Shown: one piece after another, positions 1 through 11,329 of the stretch
Layout: each line of letters opens with the position of its first letter
How positions within the stretch are numbered: position 1 is the stretch's first letter
From: Polytrichum commune
Taxonomy: Eukaryota > Streptophyta > Polytrichopsida > Polytrichales > Polytrichaceae
Direction: 5' to 3'
Assembly (NCBI GenBank): GCA_950295325.1
Contig: OX485807.1
Span: 29,855,666 to 29,919,665, forward strand
DNA: 64,000 nucleotides
Notes under the pieces: model-generated
What the model was told of the DNA's origin: nothing
Database searches by the model: none
What the model saw: only the letters and a program-made list of their open reading frames with translations
Program-made: the position numbers and the translations under genes

Positions 1-324
1 TTGGAGTAGCAATATACGTGCGAACAAATAATAGGGTATTTTTAAAACATGGGGACAAAAAATTATAAATGGACTTAAGAGTAATATAGGGTATCAAAAA
101 TGCCACTGGACATCTTTAAAGTACTATAGGGTATGGAATAATAGGTACTTTGGAATTATAAGTAATGCAAGCCATTTTTCTATTAACCCAAAGTAGAAAA
201 TTTTATAATGATAGCATGTGAAAAAAAGAAGAGAATTGAAAGTAATACCCCCCTATAAAATAGTGGTTGTTCGCACCTATATCCTTAACTTTTTAACACA
301 CTGCCCCCCCCCCCCCCCCCCGAG
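1..324 (-). mobile_element. G-run-terminated MITE, truncated by window start
   Basis: This is the reverse-complement copy of the complete element at 51537-51879; the two are nearly colinear over about 310 bp. The visible end is a run of about 20 C followed by GAG at 321-324. A subterminal inverted motif, GTGCGAACAA, lies near both ends (about 19-28, and its complement at about 267-276). It has no coding capacity. The flank after 324 (GCATGTGG) differs from the 8-bp duplication around the other copy, so this is probably an independent insertion. Confidence 0.75.
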
Positions 325-442
325 GCATGTGGTTAGTACGTATACATTTATTTTACTCTATAAACTTCTCGAATATAAGAGGTTTAATTTTATGACGACC
401 CATAATGGCCCACATAGATCATTTAGATTTCCAATGAGGAGT

Positions 443-476
443 CCACCCCCCCCCCCCCACCGGGGGGGGGAGGGGG
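443..476. repeat. abutting C-run and G-run
   Basis: A C tract of about 13 bases is followed by ACC and then two G tracts of 9 and 6 bases. Together they form a near-palindrome that could fold as a hairpin or, on either strand, as a G-quadruplex. It resembles two G-run MITE ends placed head to head, but no element body is visible on either side. Confidence 0.6.
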
Positions 477-860
477 GCTTCTATAGATGAAATGAAATAT
501 TGGATCATCAATGTTATCACTTAAAAGTTGAAATACTATGGACATTAATTTTCAAACAAAATAGCATGTCTTTCACATACTATGAATTATTCTCACATCG
601 TACTTGTGCATTATATTCATCTCAAATTTTTGTCCTTCATCACATAACTATGTCCCACGTATGTCCAAGTCATACCCTTAAATTTTACCTCAATGTTTTG
701 CAATTTGATGAATTTACACCAAAATGTTGTCATTACATCAAATTTGATCAAACTAGAATTAGTATAAACCGTGTAGAAATTTTTGAATTAATAGTTAAAT
801 AGATCTAGATAGATAGATAGGTATAACTGTCAAATCCTTCATAACAATTCTCAATGATGT

Positions 861-960
861 GGGCCCTCACAATATAACAGTGAGATGTTGGGAATTTAGT
901 TTGAATCTAAGTATCCCTACACAGCTTTTCAAACATCTCATTGTTATATTTTCAGTGCCC
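861..960. mobile_element. 100-bp palindromic MITE
   Basis: Imperfect terminal inverted repeats of about 32 bp (left arm begins GGGCCCTCACAATATAACAG, right arm ends in TTCAGTGCCC) enclose about 35 bp. There is no coding capacity and no clear target-site duplication. The superfamily is unassigned. Confidence 0.6.
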
Positions 961-1364
961 ATGGAACGAGAGCTATACACTAAGTAATGTTATGTTGCAA
1001 AGCAAACTTAAATGAAGAGCCTCATGTGCCCATGGACTACTCCACACCTCTTGCATCCTTTTAGAGGTGGGTTTTGTTCAAGGAAACTGAGTAAATTGTT
1101 TCCCATGATGGTTATGGCCGTTTTGTATCTGTCACAATATCTGTGCGCTTAATATATGTTAGATTCATATAGTTGGAAATGAAATATATCTCAGATCATT
1201 AAAAAATAATCCACATCAAAGCTCAATATCCAAGGCGTGAATGTAACTTAATATTAAAAACTTCATAATTTGCGAACTTTGTGGAAACCTCAAGATGATT
1301 TTCATGATAACATTAAAACAACATTGCGCTAGGTGCTTGTAGTGTTTCAAATTCATATTTAAGT

Positions 1365-1575
1365 ATATTTGGACAAATCACTCTTTCAAAAATAATAAGG
1401 GATTTGAAATTGTGAGGACGACAACAACAACAACAACAACAACAACAACTTCAAATGTATTCCTCGTTCGCCAACCATCATATTTGTGTAGTTTTGTGAT
1501 CTAATATACATCATATTGATGATTGAAATTGTTTAAATTTCATACATAATCCAAATATACTTAAATCTTAGTTCT
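1365..1575 (+). repeat. dispersed repeat, inverted copy at 51020-51235
   Basis: This stretch matches the reverse complement of 51020-51235 with substitutions and small indels. It includes a (CAA)n microsatellite at 1420-1449; in the other copy the equivalent place is a CAA/ATAA mixture. Together with the MITE at 1-324 it forms a colinear inverted arrangement with the far end of the window. Confidence 0.65.
1420..1449 (+). repeat. (ACA)n microsatellite
   Basis: About ten tandem ACA triplets lie inside the dispersed repeat. They are likely simple-sequence expansion. Confidence 0.9.
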
Positions 1576-1992
1576 CAATGGACGTAGCATGCAACCGGTG
1601 CATGTCGTGTGCAATGGGAGGGAGCCGCAAGGCTTGTGTTTGCTGCTGCAACCTCCCCAAGCCCTCATCATGACGGTTTTGCAGCATTGCCCTCGTCTCA
1701 CTATAGTTTACAAACCTCTCGTTGTGGAATAATTGGCCCCCCATGTGGGCATAGAAAAGGCACAATGCCAACATTTTCACAAGAATATTTAAGGAACTAG
1801 GAACTTACGTAGCCAAGGCAAAGCTCTTGGAGCTTCTCATGTTGTTGAGAGATATTAAGCATGTTGCGTCAACTGTCATGAAGGTGTCTCTATTCCGACA
1901 TAATATAAAATTTGTTCCTTCCAAATTTACCACATGTCATGTTCACATTGGCTAAGATCCACTTGTATCCCACATGGAAACTACATTCCAAC

Positions 1993-2219
1993 ACTATCTT
2001 GTTTTGTCTAATTAGTGTGGGTTGCCATTCGGAGTTATGTGTTGCTATAATATCTTACCGACATTATCAAATTTTACCCACTAAGTTATATCATATTCTT
2101 TGTTTTGTATACTATCTACGTATGTAATTTACTAAAACAAATGATACTCTCAATAAATTGTTAGAGCAATGCGTAGCTCCAAATGTTGACCCACACTAAT
2201 TAGACAAAACAATGTAGTA
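1993..2219. repeat. long hairpin / MITE with ~60-bp arms
   Basis: The arms at about 1993-2053 and 2160-2219 are inverted copies. They share a perfect core (TTGTTTTGTCTAATTAGTGT) and a more diverged continuation, and are separated by about 106 bases. The transcript would fold into a long stem, as in MITE-derived small-RNA precursors. No coding capacity was seen. Confidence 0.65.
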
Positions 2220-3135
2220 AAGATGAAATAGAGTGACCTCTACAGTAATAACTCTTTGTTCTCACTACCCTCTAGACCTATGGCTTCCCAAGGTTGTGTG
2301 GACAACTTCCAACTTGCCTAGGCTACGCCAAGGTAGTACGCTCACATTGGTCAAGTGCGGCATCCCATTCAACCTTCTTGGGACTATGTGTAACTACCCC
2401 ACTGCATAATTATGCAATCCCCTAAAGACAATATGTAAGGAATATTGTACACCACCTTCTTAAATTTGAGGGTACTCAACATCACAAAGTCCAATCTCAT
2501 AAATGGACAGAGTACCATATGCCGATGTTTCCTTTGAATGTTTCGTAAAAGGCAAATGGTTGTACAAATGCTTTACACAAGTGGCAATGATATATGAAAG
2601 AGACGTGCTAGACAAAACGTCTTTCCAATTACTTCTTCTCCTTCCTTTTTTATTTTTATTTGTGATTTTGATTTTTTGAGACAAACGAAACAAGGTTCTT
2701 TCATTGCCAAGAAGTTTCTAGGCCACTAGGATCCAAAAAAAAAAGCAAGGGAACTCTCTTGGGTGCACCAATGGATCCACAAAATCCCAAGAAGGATGAA
2801 CAACTAAAGTATGATTACATTTGGGGGTTTTAGGACCCACCTTGGATGCCCCTTGGTATACCATGAAATCCCATACATATTCACTCTCGGAGTTGGCCAA
2901 ACACCAAAGTTGGAACACCCCACTTCCCATGGTTTAAGGCATATATTGCCGGATAGTGCAATATTTACCGTTCATATCTTAGTATCATTTTGTCTATAGT
3001 TGCCATGTCACCCAAATCACACTTCCAAACAATAAAACTTGAACAAGTAAGGTAAGAATCTTACCTTGCATGATCGTGTTCCTTCCTCTCCCAAATGTCC
3101 TTCACTCCAAGCTCCAATCCTTCTCCTACTCCCGC
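2220..3135. other. no gene recognised
   Basis: AT-rich intergenic sequence. The short open frames here lack family motifs and overlap on both strands. I see no convincing exon or transposon domain. Confidence 0.5.
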
Positions 3136-3211
3136 TTCAACACCCGGCGGACGCATCATTTATGTCAGCCCTAAACCTCCACCCTTATGCGTCGTAGTCC
3201 GGGTGGAAGCC
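3136..3211 (-). mobile_element. tail of an inverted LTR plus primer site
   Basis: Read on the minus strand, this is the LTR end signature of the local Ty3 family: a CCACCC/GGGTGG hairpin around GGACTACGACGC, then GGGCTGACA, then a primer-binding-site copy. It is the inverse of 4681-4757. It abuts the LTR beginning at 3212, so the older inverted LTR was broken here. Confidence 0.7.
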
Positions 3212-4727
3212 TGTGAGCCCAAAGTTGTGCCCACAGGTGTTCTTAACCTTGTAATCTCATTAAAACTGAGACTTTGATATTGCATCCATCAGTCTACAAA
3301 CATAAAAAGAGTGGGGGGTTGGGTTAAATTAAAGTTAAATGTAAGGCTGGATTGTTAGAGTTTGGGCAATTGTTAGGTGGGACAATTACCTTGGGCATTA
3401 CTTAGTGGGGTTGTTAAGTTTAAAAGCATAGGTTGGTTGAGTTAGGTTTGATTTTGACTATAATGGGGTTGGTCACTGCCCATTTAAGGGGCCAAACATA
3501 CTGTTCAACCTAGCCAATCTCGGACCCCTGGTCGGGGGCGGCTAAGGGTGCCGCTCCGAGGTTCAAACAGAGAGAGCCCAGGAGAGAGAACGGAAAAGGG
3601 CCGCAGCCTGAAGGAGGAACGCATTGCGGCCAAGGACAGTAGGGATTGCTTGGACATTGGATTAGGATGTAAGGGCAGAGAAGGGCATAGCATGAGCACC
3701 TTCGCCGAGGCAAGAAGCTAGCAGCTTGGGCGCAACTCGTTAGTATGTGACCTGGCTGAGGGGAGAAATTGGCCGTTGGTGGGCATTCCAGTGCGGCAGT
3801 TGCTCAGGGGTGATGAAGCCAGTGTTCGGCGAGCATAGAGGGATCAATGACCCACCTAGCTACTGTCTGGAAGGCGCAATGTGTGAGGTAATAATCTTGT
3901 CACCAGAATTCCGCCGCCGAGGGAATTCACCTGAATCCACAAACTCTACGGAAGAGGGATGAAGGATGGAATGCTCAGTGAGCAAGTGGGAGAGGAAGGT
4001 GATCTCAAATGACCGATTCAGAACAATTTCACTTAGACTGCAACCATCATGAGCTGCATTCTATGGCCGAGGAGAGGTGCCTGTTGTCAGGAATTCGAGT
4101 GCAAGAGGAAGAAGTGTTGGCTTCGGCTGACCCAGAGGAAGGCTGGGAGGGAGGCTGTCGAGAGGAGGATTGAGCAGGCTGAGACGGCCAAGATACCGGG
4201 GATAGGAGGTGCGGTTGACCGGAAGGGGAGGTCTCCCAGGCTAACAAAACAAGGCGATCATGGGCCTGAGACAGGAGGTTAGGCTGCGTCCCATCTAGCC
4301 GGAGTTACACGGAAATACACATAAGGGTAGGGATTAATGGATGTGCATTAGGGGGTTGTTAAGGTGACGAGTGAGGAAGGATAGGGCAGGTCACGGTATC
4401 ATTACTTCACAAGTGACCTTGGATCAGAAGGGGTAGGTGTGACAATAGGGGGCAGTTGAGGGATAGTGGGATAGTACTAAGGTGTGCACTAGGTTAGAAC
4501 ATGGGACTTAGGCCTTAAGTAAGGGTGAAGGGTTAAGTAGAATAGGAAGAACAAAGAGCATTTCTCAATGCTTGATTTTATATAAAGATAAATAAAAATG
4601 TGAGTTGGGCATTTACATTGTGAGCACAGGTAGTTAATGGCAAGCACTCAAGGAGGAGTGGAGTACATGTTAGTCCCGAGCTTCCACCCGGACACAGACG
4701 CATAAGGGTGGGGGTTTAGGGCTGACA
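3212..4727 (+). mobile_element. 5' LTR of decayed Ty3/gypsy element 1
   Basis: It starts TGTGAGCCCAAA and ends GGCTGACA. An ATAAAAAGAGTG box lies about 90 bp in and is shared with LTRs at 10081, 23065 and 28540; it is the likely promoter. A GC-rich block spans 3500-4300. Near the 3' side a short hairpin (AGCATT 4557-4562 with AATGCT 4567-4572) precedes AATAAA-like sequence, probably the poly(A) region. A second hairpin (CCACCC 4684-4689 with GGGTGG 4706-4711) sits just before the LTR end. The length, 1516 bp, is ordinary for plant gypsy LTRs. Confidence 0.8.
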
Positions 4728-4731
4728 TAAA

Positions 4732-4750
4732 TGATGCGTCCGCCGGGAGT
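4732..4750 (+). other. primer-binding site, tRNA-Gly-like
   Basis: TGATGCGTCCGCCGGGAGT begins four bases after the LTR. Its complement reads as a tRNA 3' end (ACTCCCGGCGGACGCA then CCA with one change). From memory this resembles plant tRNA-Gly(UCC), whose acceptor arm is GCGTCYG. A second copy at 11161-11179 has the perfect TGG start. The tRNA identity is inferred. Confidence 0.6.
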
Positions 4751-5632
4751 GAAGCGGGATTAGGAGACAAGACTTGGAGGCAATTATGAAAGACTTGGAG
4801 GCACGAACTGTGAGAGAGGAAAGAGCACTTGGTGTGTGGTAAGTGTTCACATTGGTTTTGAGTTTTTGGGTTTGATTAGATTAGTGGCATTTCAATTCTT
4901 TCCTTGGAATGAATTGCATTTTCAATGATGCATTTTGTTTTGAGGAAGGAGCGCGGCTTGAGGTAATTTCCTAAACTCTCTTGGGAATGGCATAAGAACA
5001 TAACATTAAGCTTTCGATCTTTACCTCACTAAAATCTTAGAGGGATAATTAAATTTAGGAAGAGTCAACTTTGACACTTACCTTTGGGTGAGTGTCCAAG
5101 TTAGGGGATTTTTTTGAATTTGAGGTTTTGAATTAGAATTGTTAGTTGGAGTTGTTGTGTTGATGTCACATTGAATCACGGTCGAGGGCGAGTGCTAACG
5201 TGCAGGGGAAAATGAATTGCTTGAGGTATGACATTCTTCAAAGTGAAATTGCTAATTAATTAAGGAAAGATTTTCGTACTTGTCTTTGTCGTTATCCGTG
5301 GTAGAGGGTAATTCCCTAGTCATCGCATTGTGTTGGAGACGAGAGGATGATGCCACAGTCTTTAATGCGGTGCATGGCGAAGGTCAGCCCTCACTCTCGG
5401 TATTGTGGTGAGTGCCAATTTAAGGAAGAGTGTGGAGGTGATTATCCGGCTTGACTGAGAATTGGCATGAACATGCCTATCCCCTGTTTGAGATTTTTCA
5501 CTTAAGTAAGCTTGCATGTTCTCTTCCTCACCTCCTCAATTTTTAATTACACCAAGAGAAGTTAAAATATTAATGAGCAAAGGTAGTGAGGGATATGTTT
5601 GGTCAAGTGAGGATTGATCAATTCTTTGGGGA

Positions 5633-7508
5633 ATGCAAGGTAAGACTCGATCTCAAAAACCAAAGTTGGAATTAGGAGTAGACAAAGTTACACGTAGGAG
5701 AAGATCATTTAGGATTACTGAAGTTGTAGAAGAAGTTGGAGTTACATTAGAAAGTTGCTTGAATGTGGAACATAGTGCTAGTCCATTGTTATTAATAGTA
5801 GAGGAAGAATATCAACTTGAGGATGAATCAACTCTTCCTAAGTTGGGTGACGAGATAGCATCAGAGACTGATATACTTAGAGAAGGCATTTTAATAGGAA
5901 TTGATAGGGACATAAGAAGGGATACACCAATCACCATGGCTCGGGATGGAGGCGGAGACGCGGCCATACCACCGGTTGATCCCATTGACCCATTGGTTAG
6001 GTCGAGAGGTCTACCAATTGTGGTTCCACAAAACTTAGCGGCGGTGGACATGCCATCCCACCTTCCTAAGTTTTATGGAACTAAAGATGAAGATCCATCT
6101 AGGCATATGGAGAGGTACATTGAGAAGTTGGCTAGTTCTCTTGTGACTAATCAGGGGTATTGGTTGGTTTGGTTCCCGACCACCTTAGAGGGTGAGGCCT
6201 ACGAGTGGTATAAAGACCATGCCGAGGGACATTTTAGAGAATGGGAGCACTTGCAAACGGAGTTTCTGAATGAATTTAGGCCAGAGGTTGGCCAAAGCAC
6301 GGCTTTGAGAGCATTGGCTTCATTGAAGCAAAAAAAGGAAGAGGAGATTTCGGCTTATATAGGGAGGTTTGATTTAGTGTGTACGCGATTTGTAGGCACC
6401 ATGCTCAATGATGATACACTAAAACAATTCTTTATTCAAGGTTTCTTTAAGTCGGGAACAATTAGAGGTGTTCTTAAGAGGAATCCTCAAACCTTGGCGG
6501 ATGCCAAGAGAACGGCTAGAGAGATGGAGAATCTAGATAGGAATCATAAGAGATTGTGGAGAAGAGAGGATGAATTAATCCCTCAGTTCATCCCCATTCG
6601 GCCAAGAATGGTGGAGGGAGATCAAGGTAAGTATAGGAGTCGAGCTTCATACGCTCTCATTGAAGCAGGTCCACGTCCTTTAGTGGTTAGGAAACCGACA
6701 CCACTTCTAGCATTACCGGCCCCTAGAATAGATCCTCACTTAGAGGAGGTGGAGAAGATGTTAGGAGCTAGTCAGTTGGGATTTCAAGAAGCCATGATTA
6801 AGCAAATGCAAAGTCTTACGGATCAAATGTCATTGATGGTTAGGAGCCAACAACCGGGTCCTCCTCCTCAAGTCGAGTCAGGAAGGCATGCCTCGGAATT
6901 GTGGTGTGTTCAGTGTGGCCAACCGGGTCACACTCGTCAATTTTGTAGGAATGGACAAAACCGGGATCAAAGAATGAATGGTGGTCCACCTCCATAAAAC
7001 CAAAGAGGTCAAGTACAAATTCAATATGGACAGGGTAACAATAGGGGACCTCCTCCTAGAGGACAAGGTGGTCAAAATGTGGAGAGGAAGGAGTTCCATC
7101 ATTTTTGTGGAAGATGGCATGCACAAGGTCAATATTGATCCAAGGGACAAGGTTATAGTTGTAGTAATTGTGGGGAAAACCATCCTTCGGACGAGTGTCA
7201 TCATTCGGATAAGATCATTAGCATGCCCAACCCGGTGGCCAACCCACAATAACAAGCTAGAGACAACATGAGGGGAGCTAGGCCACAAGGTGTGGCCACC
7301 GAATGAGCTTAGGCCACCGAATTTGTATTATGACCATGGGAATGCAAGACAAACTTTTCATCCTCTGGCAGGATTGCAAACGACAAACGGATACATCCCA
7401 ATTCAGAATAGGCAAGGGGTCCCATAGAATTTCAACAATAGGAGGCAAGCTCCTCCTATGGATCCGGGTCCGTCCAATTCTTAGGATGTCAGGTTCACAG
7501 AGGGTGTA
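5633..7508 (+). pseudogene. Ty3/gypsy gag, broken
   Basis: A 454-residue open frame (5633-6997) carries a retrotransposon Gag core. Residues about 145-310 hold a W-rich capsid segment, followed by a CCHC zinc knuckle CVQCGQPGHTRQFC at about residues 425-438. The frame ends at a TAA just after the knuckle. The intact relative at 25272 reads through the same place with a sense codon, so this stop is a mutation. Beyond it the homology continues in shifted frames through a second knuckle region (to about 7500). Gag would package element RNA. The leader between the primer site and this start is about 900 bp and has no other gene. Confidence 0.85.
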
Positions 7509-8470
7509 ATGGAGTCACATCATGACGAGTCTATTCCTTTTGAAATGGGTGTTGGTGAGGCACAAGGTCAATGGCCTCTACACACCAATGCCATTACCTA
7601 TGAGTTGAGGAGTTTAGATGATGAGGTGCTGGCATTGGCGGTCACCATTAGGGCTATGAGGGGAAACGCTCAGGCGGATGATGAAGTAGAGGGACAGGAG
7701 GAGGATTCTTCGGGAGAAGCTCCTCAATTGTCAAACTTAGAGAGGGTAGCTAGAACAGCTAGGAGGGCCATTGAGGCACTAGAGAAGAAGAATGTGATTC
7801 TTCAAGATAGGAAGATGCCTTATGTCATCCATGATTTAGAGGGTAGTGAGATGGGAGAGTGGGAAGGACTGAGAATTCCTTTGGATGAATTTGATGGTGT
7901 TGGCAATGCCAAGGTGGAGAAGCCGAATGACTATGATCTATGGGCCGATCTTAGCTCACTTAAGGCCGATATTACCTTTGGACAATTGTTGGAGATATCA
8001 CCCATGGCTCGTAAAACTCTCAAGGAATGAATGCCAGTGACTAGGAGGACTAGGAAGGTGAAGACTAGGGTGGCTGCTAGAATTCAATTGCAAGGAGGGG
8101 GCGCGATATCAAGGCAATTGAAATTGAGGTTATGGTGGTGGACAAAATGGTTCCGAATGTGCTAGTGGATGGAGGTAGTGGGCTAAACATCTTGCCGGAG
8201 CACACCATGAAGAGGTTGGGTCTTAGTCTTACTGGTCCATCACCTTTTATCATCAACATGGCAAATCAAACTCCGGCCGTGCCCTTAGGAATGATTAAGG
8301 ATTGTAGGATTAGCACCGGAGGGAAAGAGTATGTGGTCACTTTTCATGTCATCAAGATGCATTCTAACAATGATACATTTCCCATCTTGTTAGGTAGGCC
8401 TTGGTTGAGAATGTCGGATGCCATAGTGGAGTGGGGGAGGAGCCAAACCTTCCATTACTTATGGTCCTAA
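7509..8470 (+). pseudogene. Ty3 protease region, broken
   Basis: Two frames (7509-8030 and 8132-8470) match consecutive parts of the gag-protease ORF at 25272-28307. The second contains the aspartic protease active-site motif LVDGGSGLN followed by a retropepsin-like segment ending in LLGRPWLRM. A stop at about 8030 and a frame change at about 8100-8130 separate them. The protease would mature Gag-Pol. The DGGS variant of the usual D-T/S-G is normal in plant Ty3 elements. Confidence 0.8.
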
Positions 8471-8585
8471 GGATAATAGGGTTAAGGTCTCCATAGGGTC
8501 ATTAGGGGGTTGGGTAAGGAAAGAAATTGCCTCATCTTCGGAAGATGAAAGTGATTTAAAGGAGAGCGACAAGAATAGTGAGGCA

Positions 8586-10080
8586 TTGGTAGGAGTGGTA
8601 CATTCGGGTACTCATGGGCCTGTTATAAATTCAGGATCGGGAGGCTTAGGTCCTAGTTTCTATCATTATGGGGATGACAGAGAATATGCACAGTGGTTGA
8701 GGAATTACCCCGAGTCGGAATTTGACGTAATGATGACGTCTCACCATGCATGTTTGAGTGATGAGAGACTTAAGTTCATCAGTGAGGAATACTCTTTACT
8801 GGAGCCATGTGAGGTGCTCACAAAAGATGAATGGATTTTAGGGAGGTTGACACTTTGGGTAGATAGTGTGGAGAAGAGTGACGTGAGTCTAGTACATGTA
8901 GACGGGACTCAAGATAAGGAGGCTATTGTAGAAGCTGCTAAATTGGAAGAACCTTTGCACTTCAAGACCACGTCGACGGGTATAATGGTTAGACAAGATG
9001 TCAAGGATTATCCCAAGGTGCCTCCGGATTGGTATAGGAACAAGGATGAGGAAACTCATATGTCGGAAGCAGATTGGAAGTATGTGGATATGACAACAAG
9101 GAATGGAAAGGTTAGACAAATGAAGATGGGGTCTAAGTTGGAGGAGAAAGAAATCAAGGAATATGGTTAATTGGTGAATGAGTTTAGTGGCACCTTTGCT
9201 TGGTCGTATGACGAGCTTAAGGGGATCCCTAGAGAGATGGTGGAGCATCGCATTCTTTTCATTCCGGGTGCTAGGCCAATGTGACAAAAGGAGAGAAGAA
9301 TGAACCCACAATTATAATTGTTGGTTAAGGCGGAATTAGAGAGATTGTTGAAGGTCGGGTTTATTAAGCCAGTGGAGATTACGGATTAGGTCTCTCCAAT
9401 GGTTTTGGTGAAGAAAAAGAATGGGAAGTTGAGGGTGTGTGTGGATTATCGGAAGTTGAATGCGTGCATACAAAAAGATCACTTTCCGTTACCATTCATC
9501 ACACTATTGTTGGAAGAGGTAGGCGATCATACAAGGTACATTTTCATGGATGGGTACGCGGGCTACAATCAAATTTCCATAGCTCTTCAAGACATTTTCA
9601 AGACGGCCTTCACCACTTCTTGGGGCACCTTTGTTTGGGTTGTCATGCCTTTTAGTTTATGTAATGCTCCGGCTACATTCCAAAGGTTGGTCATGTATAT
9701 TTTCACCGACTTGTTGTACAAGTCTATGACAATTTTTGTAGATGATTTTAGCACTCAGTCTAGCGCTAGTTCACATTTAGAGTGTGTTAGGGAGGCTTTG
9801 ATTAGGTGTAGGAATATGCAGCTTGCCTTGAATCCGGATAAGACATTTTTGGGTGTTCAAAAGGGGATATCATTAAGCTACGTGGTGAGTGAGAAAGAAA
9901 GTAAGTCTGACCCCGAGAAGATAGCTGTAATAGATGGATTATCCACTTCCACGAATGCTAGGGAAATAACCAAGCTTTTAGGATATGTGGGTTGGTACAG
10001 AGAGTTGATTCCAAATTCTAAGATAGTTGTTCCCATTACTCAGTTGCTAAGGAAGGATTGTAGGTTTGAGTGGACGGAGG
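8586..10080 (+). pseudogene. Ty3 reverse transcriptase, truncated and broken
   Basis: The first frame (8586-9170) is the spacer between protease and RT. A stop and frame changes at 9170-9400 interrupt the RT N-terminus. The 9399-10080 frame then holds RT proper: VLVKKKNGKLRVCVDYRKLN, the FMDGYAGYNQI block and the catalytic FVDDF box (usual YVDD), ending just after the thumb-like LGYVGWYREL segment. RNase H and integrase are absent, because the frame runs directly into an LTR at 10081. The element cannot move on its own. Confidence 0.85.
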
Positions 10081-11156
10081 TGTGAGCCCAAAATTGATGC
10101 CCACATTGGTTGTTAACACTTGTAAAACATTATAAGTGGTATTTTGGTGATTTATGATTATTTACAAAAATATAAAAAGAGTGAAGCTTGAAGAAAGCTT
10201 AGTTTGAATCATTAGGCTTTTGTGGAGTGGATTTAAGTAGGAGAAGGACAAACCTTGGTAAAGTGTGGTAGGTAGAAAGCCAAGGTTAGTTAAATGTTTG
10301 AATTAGGATCCTTGTTGATCATTTGAGGGAGGAAGGCTTAGGAGATAGGATAAGAACCTACAAAGTAGGAGGAAATCTCGAGGGCTTATCGTGAGCCTTG
10401 AGGGTGCTCACCCCTTCAAACTCACTATATAATCCCTCATTCTTCCCTCACTCATCTTCTCTTTCCTTCGTGCTCCTTGGCACTCCACGTGTTATAAGTG
10501 TGGGTGCGTGGGAAGCAAGATAGGAGCACGTGTGTGTGCATGGATGTAAGGTTAGGAGCCAAGGCTAGTTGGCCTTGAAGAGGGCTTGACCTCTTGTTAG
10601 TAATAGTTGGGCGTGAATGATTTAAAGTTCAATTTATGACTTTGTTTGAATACTTGGATTTACATTGATTAGCCTTATACTTATGCGGATGTGCAAAGTC
10701 TCTTATTAGAGCATTTAGTTTTGTTGGACTTCATATGAATTTTTGAGAGCCAAAAAACCGAGACTATGTCCAAACTTCCAAAAACTAGTGAAAAAATGTA
10801 GGTTCAAAGGGAACAGCGTAGAATTGCGACCATATACTTTATGGCAGTAGAAATATTATTGCATATTCATGTAGAGGACTTCATTACCTATCCATGGATA
10901 CCAAGAACTCATTTTTTGGACTTCATATGAATTTTTGAGAGCCAAAAAACCGAGACTATGTCCAAACTTCCAAACCTCCAAACTTCGAGATTAAGGAGTG
11001 TAAGAAGACATAGTATAGACTTGGCTAAGTTGCGTATATTCCAACGATAGATTGGAATCATACATTGTGTTACAAAGAGAGAAATCTCTACATGTCATTA
11101 TAAACTTCTCCATTCGGGCTAGGACGAAATTGAAGGGTGGAGGCTTTTTGGTGACA
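10081..11156 (+). mobile_element. second LTR of the TGTGAGCCC family
   Basis: It starts TGTGAGCCCAAA immediately after the RT fragment, has the TATAAAAAGAGTG box near 10170, and ends GGTGACA at 11156. It is followed by a perfect primer-site copy, so it behaves as a 5' LTR of another element rather than as the 3' LTR of element 1. The LTR-end hairpin is weak here. Two copies of a ~60-bp sequence (about 10724 and 10913) are repeated directly inside it. Confidence 0.75.
10724..10976 (+). repeat. direct repeat pair (~60 bp) inside the LTR
   Basis: A near-identical stretch beginning TTGGACTTCATATGAATTTT occurs at about 10729-10789 and 10917-10976, about 188 bp apart. The near-identity suggests a recent internal duplication. 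Confidence 0.8.
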
Positions 11157-11160
11157 TAAA

Positions 11161-11179
11161 TGGTGCGTCCGCCGGGAGC
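11161..11179 (+). other. primer-binding site copy
   Basis: TGGTGCGTCCGCCGGGAGC begins four bases after the second LTR. Its complement ends in CCA like a mature tRNA and matches the site at 4732-4750 at 17 of 19 positions. Confidence 0.6.
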
Positions 11180-11329
11180 TCCCCCTACTCCTTTTTTATA
11201 TACATTAGTTCCTCAACATCTGTTCCTTCGGTGATGCACATGGTGACCTCACAACGTTTGTCTTCACCATTCTTCTTCCTTATAAATCTTTGCATCTTTG
11301 TTCATTTACGTTTATGTTTTTTTGCCTTC

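Noticed and set aside
3500-4300. Short frames in the GC-rich part of the first LTR
   Set aside because: They are a by-product of high GC and have no motif; the LTR context explains the composition.
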